Below are positions 43,683-51,906 of a stretch of DNA of 64,000 nucleotides, in pieces. The translations under genes and the position numbers were made by a program. Location: positions 620,001 through 684,000 of the forward strand of contig NZ_FVZC01000007.1 of assembly GCF_900166585.1 (NCBI RefSeq). The letters run 5' to 3'. The notes below the pieces were generated by a model. That model saw only the letters and a program-made list of their open reading frames with translations. It was not told the origin of the DNA and did no database searches. This stretch comes from Mesobacillus jeotgali. GTDB taxonomy: Bacteria; Bacillota; Bacilli; Bacillales; Cytobacillaceae. Numbering within the stretch: the first letter of the stretch is position 1; each line of letters opens with the position of its first letter.

Positions 43683-43790
43683 AAATATATCGACCACTTC
43701 TCAGCATATATCAGCGGATTTTTGATTTTATCGATCACATTCAACGATATATCGATCACTTTTTTCAATTTATCACCCACATCGATTTTT
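43683..43790. repeat. Phased micro-array 7: five 21-bp units with core TATCGACCACTT
   Basis: ACCAC-like cores lie near 43693, 43714, 43734, 43755 and 43776, a ~21-bp period. The core equals that of array 3, 26 kb away. Just before it, TTATTGGCGAAAA (43666-43678) is the reverse complement of one unit of arrays 2 and 5, and GGCGAACTGG (43621) recalls their head. The whole gap 43519-44026 holds this array and an AT-rich promoter region, with no gene seen. Confidence 0.85.
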
Positions 43791-44026
43791 GACATGCCCG
43801 TGAGGCCGAAATCTACATTTTAACACTAATATGTAAAAAGTCTTCAATTTAAATGGAACAGTGCTGCCAGCTTTCTGGGTCAATTGTTTCTGTTGTGATG
43901 TTCTGCACAATTTTAAACTCCTTATAAGGAATCATTTTTCGCAAAATTTACAATTTCATGATATTTCGACAACTTTCTTACATTATGATTACTTTGGACT
44001 TACTTAATTTGAGGAGGATGTCAAAG

Positions 44027-46045
44027 TTGAAGAAATTGTTTTCTATTTTACCAGCATTTATTTTATTGTTTTCAACTCTATTCCCATCATTCTTGGCCAC
44101 TGCACCAAGGGCGGCTGCCGCGGGAAGTGGCAATGTCGTCATTAGTGAAATTGCCTGGATGGGCACGAACAAGAGCTATAGTGACGAGTGGATTGAGCTT
44201 TACAACAATTCAGGCTCAGAGGTAGTGCTCGATGGCTGGAAGCTTAATGCAGCAGATGGTGCCCCGGCAATCACTTTGAGCGGAACGATTCCGGCAAATG
44301 GTTATTTTTTGCTGGAAAAGACCGATGACCAATCTGTCACTGGAATCCAGGCTGACTTGATTTACAGTGGTTCGCTCGGCAACACAGCCGAACACCTAAA
44401 ATTAATGAATGCGACGGGGGCTGTCATCGACGAGGTCGATACCTGGTATGCAGGCGATAACACTGCAAAAGCAACAATGGAACGCATTGATCCCTCGGTT
44501 TCAGGTATTGACTCGACAAACTGGGCAACCGCAAATGCAAGTTATGCAGATGGACTTGGAACACCTAAAGCTTTTAATTCAACCGGAAATGATGGAAGCG
44601 GTTCGGGTGGCGATGCAGGAGGGGAAACAGCTCCGCCGGCAGTGCCTAGTGTATGTGATGACAGAACCCAGCGTTTGAATAATGTTTCTGAGGTTGAGGG
44701 AGCCATGAATGTTTATTTTAATAAATGTGCCTTCCCGGAATATGCTTCAGCCGGAAATGAAGCCAACTATAATGTGAATTTCGAAGATATATTAATAAAA
44801 AGGCTTAATTCAGCAACAAAGAGCATTGATTTTGCCACATATGAAATCAATCTTCCAAAAGTGGTTGAAACTTTAATCCAGAAAGCGGCTCAGGGTGTGG
44901 ACGTGCGGGTCATTGCCGATTCCAAGGATGCTGCGGACCCTCATTACGCAGAACGTTTTGAAACCATGCGGCTTTATCTGGAAAAAATGCTGCGCGGGCA
45001 GGATGCGAAAATAGGCACTGCTGATGATATTGTCATTTTTTCAGACTCCCCGATGTTTGCAGTTGAAGACAGTGCGAAAAGAACCGCAAAAGGATTGCCG
45101 GCAAGCGTATCAGATATTCAGCAAGTTACCGTAACAGTCGGAAATAGCCAAACGACGGGCCGTCTTTTAGTAGAAGCTGAGGCAAAATCCGCTGGGAGCT
45201 ATTATGGGCCTGGAAACCAGATGCATAATAAGTTTGCCATCGTGGATGACCGCTGGGTATTTACAGGAACATGGAATTTCACTGTAACAGGACTGTATGG
45301 TTCCGATGAGAACATGCAGCAGGGCATTCTTGACGGCAACCAGAACCAAATTGTCGAAATCAACTGGCCACAGCTTGCCGGAATATATGAAACAGAATTC
45401 AATGAAATGTGGGGCAGCAGCGCATTGAATCCTGATCCTGCGGTATCGAACTTTAGCACCCGCAAAACGGATAATACGACACATGTAATAGATATCAATG
45501 GAAAAAAAGTTGAAATCTATTTTTCAGCTGGGGACAATGCAGTTGGTAAAATGGCTGATTTGGTTCGCAACGAGGCAGACTTCAATACATATTTCTCGAT
45601 TTTTGCATGGAGCGATCAAAAACTGGCGGATGAACTGAAGAATAAGTGGGAAGGATCCTACAATGATATGGAAGGAACCTTGACTGGATTTGATGTCAAA
45701 GGACTGTTTGACTCAGACTTCTGGAATCAATGGTGGTCCGCGAGTGTCGATATGACCGGTCGCACTGCTTCACAGACCAGTCTGAACAATCCCAACACGC
45801 GCTGGAACAATCCCGCACCGGTCTATGCAGATGCAGAAACACGCAAGCTCCACAGCAAGACAATGCTGATTGACGCTGATACGGACAGTGATCCTACTGT
45901 CATTGTCGGATCAACTAACTGGAGTAACAATGGCAACAATGTTAATGACGAGAACATGCTGATCATCCACGATTCAGCAATTACCAACCAGTTTCTTCAG
46001 GAATTCAACGCCCGCTACGTACAGGCTGGCGGGACATTGCAGTAG
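44027..46045 (+). CDS. Secreted phospholipase-D-like protein with lamin-tail domain
   Basis: 672 residues from TTG 44027; AGGAGG (44012-44017) leaves 9 bases, whereas ATG 44018 would abut it. A signal peptide (KKLFSILPAFILLFSTLF...) is followed by a lamin-tail domain (about 35-150: ISEIAWMGTNKSYSDEWIEL), a Gly/Ser linker, and a PLD-like domain with two HKD motifs, HNKFAIVDD and HSKTMLIDAD. PLD-type enzymes hydrolyse phosphodiesters of lipids or nucleic acid; lamin-tail domains often accompany extracellular nucleases, so an exported nuclease is plausible (inference). Confidence 0.88.
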   Translation: MKKLFSILPAFILLFSTLFPSFLATAPRAAAAGSGNVVISEIAWMGTNKSYSDEWIELYNNSGSEVVLDGWKLNAADGAPAITLSGTIPANGYFLLEKTDDQSVTGIQADLIYSGSLGNTAEHLKLMNATGAVIDEVDTWYAGDNTAKATMERIDPSVSGIDSTNWATANASYADGLGTPKAFNSTGNDGSGSGGDAGGETAPPAVPSVCDDRTQRLNNVSEVEGAMNVYFNKCAFPEYASAGNEANYNVNFEDILIKRLNSATKSIDFATYEINLPKVVETLIQKAAQGVDVRVIADSKDAADPHYAERFETMRLYLEKMLRGQDAKIGTADDIVIFSDSPMFAVEDSAKRTAKGLPASVSDIQQVTVTVGNSQTTGRLLVEAEAKSAGSYYGPGNQMHNKFAIVDDRWVFTGTWNFTVTGLYGSDENMQQGILDGNQNQIVEINWPQLAGIYETEFNEMWGSSALNPDPAVSNFSTRKTDNTTHVIDINGKKVEIYFSAGDNAVGKMADLVRNEADFNTYFSIFAWSDQKLADELKNKWEGSYNDMEGTLTGFDVKGLFDSDFWNQWWSASVDMTGRTASQTSLNNPNTRWNNPAPVYADAETRKLHSKTMLIDADTDSDPTVIVGSTNWSNNGNNVNDENMLIIHDSAITNQFLQEFNARYVQAGGTLQ

Positions 46046-46074
46046 CCATTTTCTTCATTAATAACCTATAAAAC

Positions 46075-46108
46075 AAGGCAAAACGATTGAAGTCGTTTTG
46101 CCTTTATT
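46075..46108 (+). terminator. Terminator of the PLD-like gene
   Basis: AAGGCAAAACGA pairs with TCGTTTTGCCTT, followed by TATTC. Confidence 0.85.
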
Positions 46109-46294
46109 CTTTCTTAGTACACTGCCTTTTGCTGAGGAGGGCTCTGATATGAAAATGCTGATATGAAATAGATGGAAGCGAATAGAAAAAAATAGTTCGA
46201 ATTACATAGTTAAATATATTTCTAACTATCTCTTTATGATAAAATCCAGTATATGGGAAGTGTCAGCTAGTACATACAGAGGATGGATGTAATC

Positions 46295-47242
46295 ATGAAT
46301 TTTATATTAGGGGCCGCTGCTGGGTTTGGGTTAAGTATCATTCTTCGGTCAATGGTAAAAAAGCCAAAACAGGATGAAGGGCTGGAGCAGGTACAGCGAA
46401 TTGCCATGCTGGTTGAGAGTTCAAAGGACGTCATTTATTTTTATCAGGTTAAGCCCGAGTTTAAATTCAAATATATTAGCCCTTCACTGGATACTTATTT
46501 GGGGTTCGGGGTTGTAGAGGCTGCAATGGGGAATCCATATGACTGCTTTGAGAGGTCTCATCCGGATGATGTGTCCCAGCTTCATGATAAAGTGACTGGC
46601 AATCTTGATTACTCCAAGCCGATTTTGCAGCGATGGCTTGGTCCAGAGGGGGAGTACCTCTGGTTTGAGGAGTACGCAAGCCCGGTTTATGAGGATGGTC
46701 AGCTGGTGGCTGTTCAGGGAATCATCCGAAATATTGATGATAAAGTAAAGCTGCAGGAAGACCTTGAGTTCCGTATTACTCATGATGCATTGACAGGAAT
46801 CCATAATAGGGCTTACTTTGAAAAACAGGCAGCTTTTTATAATAAAAAGAATGTTCCTGCTGCGATCATTTTGTGCGACCTGGATAATTTGAAGACCACG
46901 AACGATTCTTTCGGCCATAAGCAGGGTGACCTGCTGTTGATTGAAACAGCCAAACTGCTCGCTGCTTTTACATCAAACGAGATTTCGGTATCGCGAATTG
47001 GCGGAGATGAATTCGCCCTTCTTTTGCGCGGGAAAAGCGAAGAGGAAATCATAAATCTCGTAAAATTCATCCAGTCTTCAATTGAATTATATAATCAGGA
47101 AAACCCAAATTGTCCTATAGGACTTTCCATAGGTCATGCTTATACCAGCCGGTCAATGGGCAGGATGGAAGAGTTAATGGCTTTGGCTGATACAAGGATG
47201 TATGATGCGAAAAGACACAGAAAGAATTATTCATATCGATAA
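46295..47242 (+). CDS. PAS-GGDEF diguanylate cyclase
   Basis: 315 residues: an N-terminal hydrophobic helix (about 2-18), PAS with PAC (about 35-150), and a GGDEF domain (about 160-315) with intact active site RIGGDEFALLLRG. Typical elements HDALTGIHNRAYFE, CDLDNLKTTNDSFGH and ALADTRMYDAKR are present, so it should make c-di-GMP. No RxxD inhibitory site precedes GGDEF. ATG 46295 is favoured because GAGG directly abuts ATG 46283. A c-di-GMP riboswitch lies ~2.3 kb downstream. Confidence 0.92.
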   Translation: MNFILGAAAGFGLSIILRSMVKKPKQDEGLEQVQRIAMLVESSKDVIYFYQVKPEFKFKYISPSLDTYLGFGVVEAAMGNPYDCFERSHPDDVSQLHDKVTGNLDYSKPILQRWLGPEGEYLWFEEYASPVYEDGQLVAVQGIIRNIDDKVKLQEDLEFRITHDALTGIHNRAYFEKQAAFYNKKNVPAAIILCDLDNLKTTNDSFGHKQGDLLLIETAKLLAAFTSNEISVSRIGGDEFALLLRGKSEEEIINLVKFIQSSIELYNQENPNCPIGLSIGHAYTSRSMGRMEELMALADTRMYDAKRHRKNYSYR

Positions 47243-47279
47243 ACACCTATGTCCAGACAGGCTGCGATGACTCTCATAA

Positions 47280-47414
47280 GTTGTGTGTTATTGGTGCAGC
47301 CTGGTGATATTGCTCAGCAACGCCGTCAGTTTGCTAAAAAATAGAATAGGTGCAGTCAATAGGATTGCAGGACTTATAATTATCTCGCTGGGAATTCTAG
47401 CGTTTATTCAATAG
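47280..47414 (+). pseudogene. Remnant of a LysE/ArgO-family exporter (C-terminal part)
   Basis: The 44 codons ending at TAG 47412 read as a membrane segment finishing NRIAGLIIISLGILAFIQ, very like the last helix of LysE-family exporters; WCSLVILLSN before it also fits. There is no start or SD, and a stop codon (47277-47279) precedes it, so the N-terminal ~160 residues are gone. It lies in the gap between the cyclase and Nudix genes. Confidence 0.55.
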
Positions 47415-47431
47415 TTTTGGGGGTGGATAAT

Positions 47432-47842
47432 GTGCTTTGGGAAGGAGCAGCCGGTGTATGCATCAACCGGCATGGAGAAATGCTGATGGTCCTGCAGGGG
47501 AAAGCAGATGAGAAAAAGCTATGGTCTGTCCCTGCAGGCGGGAAAGAACGCGAAGAGACTTTTGAGCAATGCTGTATCAGGGAAGTATTTGAAGAAACCG
47601 GATACGAAGCAGAAATCATCCGGCCGCTTTTTGTAAAAACTGGCATGTATTCTGGAATCAATGTAAAGGTTCAATACTATGAGATAAGAATAGCCGGAGG
47701 AGAAGCCATGATCCAGGATACCGATGGGTTAATCCATGAAATTGCCTGGAAAAGGGTAGACGAAATGGAAACAGAGGAATTTGGTTTTAAAGAAGACATC
47801 CAATTTTTAATTGATTTTTCAAATGGGCTTCAAATAATATAG
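47432..47842 (+). CDS. Nudix hydrolase
   Basis: 136 residues with a complete Nudix box: GGKEREETFEQCCIREVFEETGYEAE (pattern GX5EX7REVXEEXG). It hydrolyses a nucleoside diphosphate linked to another group; the substrate is not predictable. The start is uncertain among TTG 47417, GTG 47423 and GTG 47432; GGGGGTGG (47419-47426) best fits 47432. It converges with queT at a shared terminator. Confidence 0.85.
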   Translation: MLWEGAAGVCINRHGEMLMVLQGKADEKKLWSVPAGGKEREETFEQCCIREVFEETGYEAEIIRPLFVKTGMYSGINVKVQYYEIRIAGGEAMIQDTDGLIHEIAWKRVDEMETEEFGFKEDIQFLIDFSNGLQII

Positions 47843-47870
47843 AAAAACCGCATGGATTGCCATGCGGTTT
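47842..47870. terminator. Bidirectional terminator, Nudix/queT
   Basis: AAACCGCATGG pairs with CCATGCGGTTT around ATTG. Confidence 0.85.
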
Positions 47871-47876
47871 GTTCGT

Positions 47877-48362
47877 TTATACCAATTTCTCTAAATTCAC
47901 CCGCTTATGAATCGCCAGCATCACTGGTATGCCTACTGCCATTACAGTGAATTCACCAGCAGCTGTGGTGAGCCAGGTGAACCAGAACGGAAGCTGAAAA
48001 GCAAGATTCAGTTCAATTGCAATCAGGAACATTGTGAAGGTAAAAACAATGGTGTTCACAATCATCCTGCCCATGATGTTTTTAATGTATTTTGCTGTAA
48101 AGATCGTAATCAATAAGGATAGCACAGACTGGCCGACACCAAAAACAAGGTCATAAGCGACCATCGGGGAGAAGAGCAGGTTAGTTAAAAACACTCCCAA
48201 TACAATCCCAAAGAAATACTTTTTGTTAAAGACAATCAGGTGATTGAACATTTCCGATACACGTAACTGTACATTGGTAAAGCCGAATGGCTGGATGACA
48301 GCAGAAACGGCGATATATAAAGCAGCCAGGATCCCGTTTCGGACAATTGTTTTAGTATTCAT
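47877..48362 (-). CDS. queT: Queuosine-precursor ECF transporter S component QueT
   Basis: 161 residues, five to six helices, beginning RNGILAALYIAVSAVIQPFGFTNVQLRVSEMFN, which is typical of QueT. As an ECF substrate-binding subunit it imports preQ1 or preQ0 with the shared energising module encoded elsewhere. A preQ1 riboswitch sits in its leader and overlaps the ribosome binding site, which independently supports the assignment. Confidence 0.92.
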   Translation of the reverse strand: MNTKTIVRNGILAALYIAVSAVIQPFGFTNVQLRVSEMFNHLIVFNKKYFFGIVLGVFLTNLLFSPMVAYDLVFGVGQSVLSLLITIFTAKYIKNIMGRMIVNTIVFTFTMFLIAIELNLAFQLPFWFTWLTTAAGEFTVMAVGIPVMLAIHKRVNLEKLV

Positions 48363-48371
48363 TTTTTATCG

Positions 48372-48409
48372 CTCCTAGTTTTTTTACGTGGGATGGTTAC
48401 GAACCACGA
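48372..48409 (-). promoter_or_regulatory. PreQ1-I riboswitch
   Basis: On the minus strand the order is CGTGG, TTCGTAACCATCC, CACG, then TAAAAAAACTAGGAG. This matches the class I preQ1 aptamer: a P1 stem, a C-containing loop and an A-rich tail that docks in the P1 groove. The tail runs into the SD (CTAGGAG) of queT, so ligand binding should hide the ribosome site, giving translational control. Confidence 0.88.
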
Positions 48410-48429
48410 TATTTTATAGCCAATTGAAT

Positions 48430-48458
48430 ATTATATAGGATGTATGGCCCTCTAACAA
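48430..48458 (-). promoter_or_regulatory. Sigma-A promoter of queT
   Basis: On the minus strand TTGTTA (48458-48453), a 17-base spacer and perfect TATAAT (48435-48430). Transcription would begin near 48423, just before the riboswitch. Confidence 0.75.
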
Positions 48459-48635
48459 CAGGATATTTTTAGAATGCTAGTTTGAGATGAACGAAATCTT
48501 CAAAGTGCAGATTATCTCGGTCTAAAATATCTTTATTTTAAAATAAATGGTTTGGTTGATATAATTTATTCAATGCAGAAGTTAAAAATAGAGTTTGAAT
48601 TATAAATGAAGAATTTCCGGAAAGGAGTTATAGAA

Positions 48636-49481
48636 ATGTTTAAACGAGATATAAAGAAGCATTGGAAAGTTCAATTTGAAGAGAGGGGCATGCCTCATGT
48701 CCAGGCTGGCCTGGTGCTGAACCCGCAAAACTGGCGGGAATTGGATCCTTTCATTTTAATGGCAGAAGATTGGTTCAAACGGGGCACTTTTTCTGACCAT
48801 CCCCACCGCGGCTTCCAAACGGTTACCTTTGTTATTGACGGAAGGCTGGAACATATCGATAATCATGGCGGCCACAGTATCCTTGAAGCAGGGGACATGC
48901 AGTACATGAATGCAGGGAGCGGAGCACGGCATGCTGAAGAGGCAGTCGAACAAGATATTGCCCATACTCTTCAATTGTGGCTGAATTTGCCTAAAAACCT
49001 GAAAGATACAACTACTTCCTATCAGAATGTTTTATCCGAAGAGGCACCTGTTGTCCAATTCAATGGCGGGACACTGAAGGTTTACTCAGGAGAAACCGCC
49101 GGTGTAAAGGGACCGCTTGAACCACTGGTGCCTTTTGCTTTATCAGAAGTTTTGCTGGCTCAAGGGGCTGAGTTTTCATATGAGCTGCCAGAGGGACATA
49201 ATGCATTCCTTTACGTACTTTCCGGTGATCTCGAGGCTGGTGAGAGCCATATCAACCTTAAAAAATCCACCGCAGCGACCTTGACCTTCAATGACGGTGG
49301 TGAAGGCTTAAGTAAGCTATTTTTGAAAGCGAATAAGCGCTCAAGAGTATTAATCTACTCCGGTCAGCCAATCAAAGAGGAAGTCGTTGCATACGGGCCG
49401 TTTGTCATGAATTCGATGGATGAAATACGTCAGGCATACCGCGAGTACCAGGAAGGGAAATTCGGAGGGGAAGCGAAATAA
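48636..49481 (+). CDS. Pirin family protein
   Basis: 281 residues, a bicupin pirin. The N-terminal cupin has the metal-binding pattern HPHRGFQTVTFVIDGRLEH...GD and ends near GSGARHAEE; the C-terminal cupin is degenerate. Bacterial pirins are variously quercetinases or regulators, and the role here is unknown. ATG 48636 follows AAAGGAG; ten upstream codons from 48606 are not needed. Confidence 0.9.
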   Translation: MFKRDIKKHWKVQFEERGMPHVQAGLVLNPQNWRELDPFILMAEDWFKRGTFSDHPHRGFQTVTFVIDGRLEHIDNHGGHSILEAGDMQYMNAGSGARHAEEAVEQDIAHTLQLWLNLPKNLKDTTTSYQNVLSEEAPVVQFNGGTLKVYSGETAGVKGPLEPLVPFALSEVLLAQGAEFSYELPEGHNAFLYVLSGDLEAGESHINLKKSTAATLTFNDGGEGLSKLFLKANKRSRVLIYSGQPIKEEVVAYGPFVMNSMDEIRQAYREYQEGKFGGEAK

Positions 49482-49552
49482 ATTAACAAGAAATATAAAA
49501 TTTTTATTTATTTTTCCCTGTCGAAAAAGTAAGATAAAAGTAGAATTAAAAT

Positions 49553-49640
49553 CCGATAATGGCAAACTCAGGGAAATCTGGGGACGCAAAGCTACAGGGG
49601 CTAAAGTCATGACCATGCCAGCCAGTTGCCGAAGGTTCAC
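49553..49640 (+). promoter_or_regulatory. Cyclic di-GMP-I (GEMM) riboswitch
   Basis: The conserved GEMM elements appear in order: GGCAAAC (49561), GGGACGCAAAGCTACAGGG (49580-49598), GGCTAA, then GCCAGCCAGTTGCCGAAGG (49618). An intrinsic terminator follows at 49656, and the surface-protein gene begins 83 bases after the aptamer. Control by transcription attenuation is likely; whether ligand turns the gene on or off cannot be judged without folding. The aptamer is adjacent to a gene for an exported, possibly matrix-related protein and near a diguanylate cyclase gene. Confidence 0.88.
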
Positions 49641-49655
49641 ATAGTCTATGTATGT

Positions 49656-49684
49656 GTGCTGCTCTTCGGACAGCACTTTTTTTG
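49656..49684 (+). terminator. Riboswitch expression-platform terminator
   Basis: GTGCTG (49656-49661) pairs with CAGCAC (49671-49676), followed by seven Ts, between the c-di-GMP aptamer and its gene. Confidence 0.85.
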
Positions 49685-49722
49685 TCGATTTTAATTCCAC
49701 TATATATATGGGGGGAATTGGA

Positions 49723-50943
49723 ATGAAAAAACTATTGGCAACAGCAATATTGACCGGAGTGCTTGCTTTTGGCACAGGAGTTTCCGCTGACGAGGTAAAT
49801 GAAATCGTAGATCCTGGAACAACACCCGATGAATTTTTATTTACATTTGACCAATTATTTGAGGAATTGAAACTTTTAGTTACATTTGATGATGAAAAAG
49901 ATGCCCAGCTGCTTCTTGAGTTTGCTAGTGAGAGATTGTCCGAAGCTACAGCTATGTCAGCAGAGGAAAAAGCAGAATACGTACAACAGGCTTTTGAAGA
50001 TTATTTAGAAGCACTTGAGGAAGCGCAAGAGAAGGTCACCGAAGTAATTGTAGAAGAAGGGACCGATTCAGAGGTTGAAGATCAGCTTGTGGAAGAGCTT
50101 GAAGAAGCAGCTGACATAGAGGAAGAGATTTCCGAAGAACTTGAAGATGAGCTTAAGGAAGAGGTTGAAGAAGCAGCTGAACAGGCGAAGGTCGTTGCAA
50201 ATGTCGTAAAGGACCTGGATCCAGAAATGGTATCTCAGCTGCGCGAACAGGACCTTGGATATGGGCAGATTGCACAAATCTTCTGGCTGGCAGAAGCAGC
50301 TGGCAAGACAGTAGAGGAAATCGCTGCTTTATATACCGAGGAAAAAGTTGGATTTGGACAGGCAGCCAAGAAGCTTGGCGTCCATCCTTCACAGATGAAA
50401 GGTCTTGCATCGGGCAAAAAAGAGTCTGATGGTGATGATGAGGGAGAAACCGTTGAAAGCGTAGATGATACGGAGACAGAAGCTTCTGAAGAGGCAGGCC
50501 AACCGGAAGAAGAAACTGTAATAGAGGATGTAAATGAGGAGCAAGAAACAACTGAACAGCAAGTAAATATTGCAGCAGCTACCAGCACAGCAGCAGTATC
50601 TGCTGCTGCAAACGCTCAAGAAAAGAAAGCAAATGCAGAAAAGAAGGCCGAAGAAGCCGCTGTGAAGGCAGCTGAAAAGAAGGCCGAAGCTGTTAAAAAA
50701 GCAGAAGAACAAAAGCGGGCCGCAGAAAAGAAAGCTGAAGAAAAGCAAAAAGAAGAAGCCAGGAAAGTAGTCGAGAAGCAAAAAGAAGAAGCCAAAAAAG
50801 CTGAAGAGAAGCAAAAAGAAGAATCAAAAAAGGCTGAGGAAGCTAAGGAAAATAAAGAAAAACAAGCGGACGATGAAGAACAGGCCGATGAAACCAGCAA
50901 TGGTCATTCTGACAAAGGTCATGATAAGAAAGAAGGAAAGTAA
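49723..50943 (+). CDS. Exported DUF5667-type protein with Lys/Glu/Ala-rich tail
   Basis: 406 residues. Signal peptide KKLLATAILTGVLAFGTGVSA, then a helical DUF5667-like region (about 30-150: TPDEFLFTFDQLFEELKLLV..., DAQLLLEFASERLSEATAM), a middle part with GYGQIAQIFWLAEAAGKTVEE and VGFGQAAKKLG repeats, an acidic linker, and a long charged A/E/K/Q coiled coil (about 300-380). No membrane anchor or LPXTG motif is seen. It is probably a surface or matrix protein controlled by the c-di-GMP riboswitch. ATG 49723 has GGGGGG upstream. Confidence 0.82.
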   Translation: MKKLLATAILTGVLAFGTGVSADEVNEIVDPGTTPDEFLFTFDQLFEELKLLVTFDDEKDAQLLLEFASERLSEATAMSAEEKAEYVQQAFEDYLEALEEAQEKVTEVIVEEGTDSEVEDQLVEELEEAADIEEEISEELEDELKEEVEEAAEQAKVVANVVKDLDPEMVSQLREQDLGYGQIAQIFWLAEAAGKTVEEIAALYTEEKVGFGQAAKKLGVHPSQMKGLASGKKESDGDDEGETVESVDDTETEASEEAGQPEEETVIEDVNEEQETTEQQVNIAAATSTAAVSAAANAQEKKANAEKKAEEAAVKAAEKKAEAVKKAEEQKRAAEKKAEEKQKEEARKVVEKQKEEAKKAEEKQKEESKKAEEAKENKEKQADDEEQADETSNGHSDKGHDKKEGK

Positions 50944-50984
50944 TCGTCTGGAGCAGCAGAAGAAAACATCAAGAAGCTAAGGAA

Positions 50985-51013
50985 TTGACTGTATTCATGT
51001 TTTCATGTACCAT
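50985..51013 (+). promoter_or_regulatory. Sigma-A promoter for the manganese riboswitch transcript
   Basis: TTGACT (50985-50990), exactly 17 bases, TACCAT (51008-51013); the aptamer starts about 20 bases later. Confidence 0.55.
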
Positions 51014-51034
51014 GATAGTATCAATTGAATATTC

Positions 51035-51130
51035 CTCCTAAAGGGGAGTAGCTTTTACAACAGAGTCGTCATTACGGAGTTCGCTCCCGGCTTTGTTGGC
51101 AACAATCGTTGTTAGCAAGACCTTTGCCAA
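51035..51130 (+). promoter_or_regulatory. Manganese (yybP-ykoY) riboswitch without an obvious target gene
   Basis: The 5' half AAAGGGGAGTAGC (51040-51052), the middle CTCCCGGCTTTGTTGGC, and the 3' half TTAGCAAGACCTTTGCC (51112-51127) match the yybP-ykoY aptamer as found before ykoY in Bacillus. Such elements control TerC-like, MntP or P-type ATPase genes. Here two terminators follow, and the next clear gene is a Spo0M-like protein at 51459; no membrane transporter is present. The region 51190-51458 shows only a weak 61-codon frame without SD. Confidence 0.82.
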
Positions 51131-51189
51131 ATTTGGTGAAGGTCTTTTATTGTTTTTGTACCTTCACCGGAGCAGGTGAAGGTTTTTTT
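51118..51189 (+). terminator. Two consecutive terminators of the manganese riboswitch
   Basis: First, AAGACCTTTGCCAAA pairs with TTTGGTGAAGGTCTT (51118-51146) followed by Ts. Its 5' arm is part of the aptamer, so formation should be ligand-dependent. Second, ACCTTCACC (51160-51168) pairs with GGTGAAGGT (51175-51183) followed by Ts. Confidence 0.8.
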
Positions 51190-51458
51190 ATACTCACCAA
51201 AGAACGTATTTGTCTGCAAAGGAGAACCGCTATATTCATAGTCCGTTTAAGACATTAATACAGGACGTCTGGTCTGAAACAGACGAAAGGGTCCATCGCC
51301 AACCTATTTATTATTCACTCAGAGGCATTTTCGCCCTTTTAAACATAAATTTAAGTAATGGATATCTTAGAGAATTCCCTGGCACAAAAGTTTGAACAGC
51401 AGGTTATTCGAGTAAATATGCTAAGTATCCAAAAAAGTTGCGATTTATGGAGGACAAC

Positions 51459-51851
51459 ATGCTATTAAGGAAGTATATGTCATTGCTTGGGGTAGGATCT
51501 GCTCAAATTGACCTGATATTGAAGAAAGATATTATTTCTCCTGGAGATTCTGTGCATGGGAAGTTTTTAATTAAAGGCGGGACGGTTGCCCAGGAGTTGC
51601 AAATGATTGAATGTGCCCTCGTCATGGTAGACATGAAGACTGAAAGAGAAGATGTGCTGGATAAGGTAGTAATAGATGTAGAGACGAGGATACAGCCAGA
51701 TGGGGATGATGTGGTGCCATTCACATTCAGGCTCCCATCGAATGTTCCCCCTTCTAACAAAAATATTTCTTATCACTTTAAAACAAAGCTTGTCTTCAAG
51801 CAAGGAATCGAGAGTTGGGATGAAGATATGATAAAGGTTGTGAAAGGCTGA
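51459..51851 (+). CDS. Short Spo0M-like (arrestin-fold) sporulation protein
   Basis: 130 residues, about half the length of B. subtilis Spo0M (258). It contains the N-terminal arrestin-like beta domain: MSLLGVGSAQIDLILKKDIISPGDSVHGKFLIKGG, then VPFTFRLPSNVPPS. ATG 51459 follows GGAGG by 5 bases. Spo0M modulates the onset of sporulation in B. subtilis. Whether this is a natural short form or a truncation is unclear; the stop is not followed by recognisable continuation. Confidence 0.8.
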   Translation: MLLRKYMSLLGVGSAQIDLILKKDIISPGDSVHGKFLIKGGTVAQELQMIECALVMVDMKTEREDVLDKVVIDVETRIQPDGDDVVPFTFRLPSNVPPSNKNISYHFKTKLVFKQGIESWDEDMIKVVKG

Positions 51852-51906
51852 ATGGAACTCCGGTGAATTCAGGATGGCTTAAACTACAGAGAGAGGAGTG
51901 GGGAGT

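Noticed and set aside
51210..51395. 61-codon frame after the manganese riboswitch
   Set aside because: The start is TTG without an SD, there is no membrane segment, and no family resemblance; it cannot be accepted as the riboswitch target.
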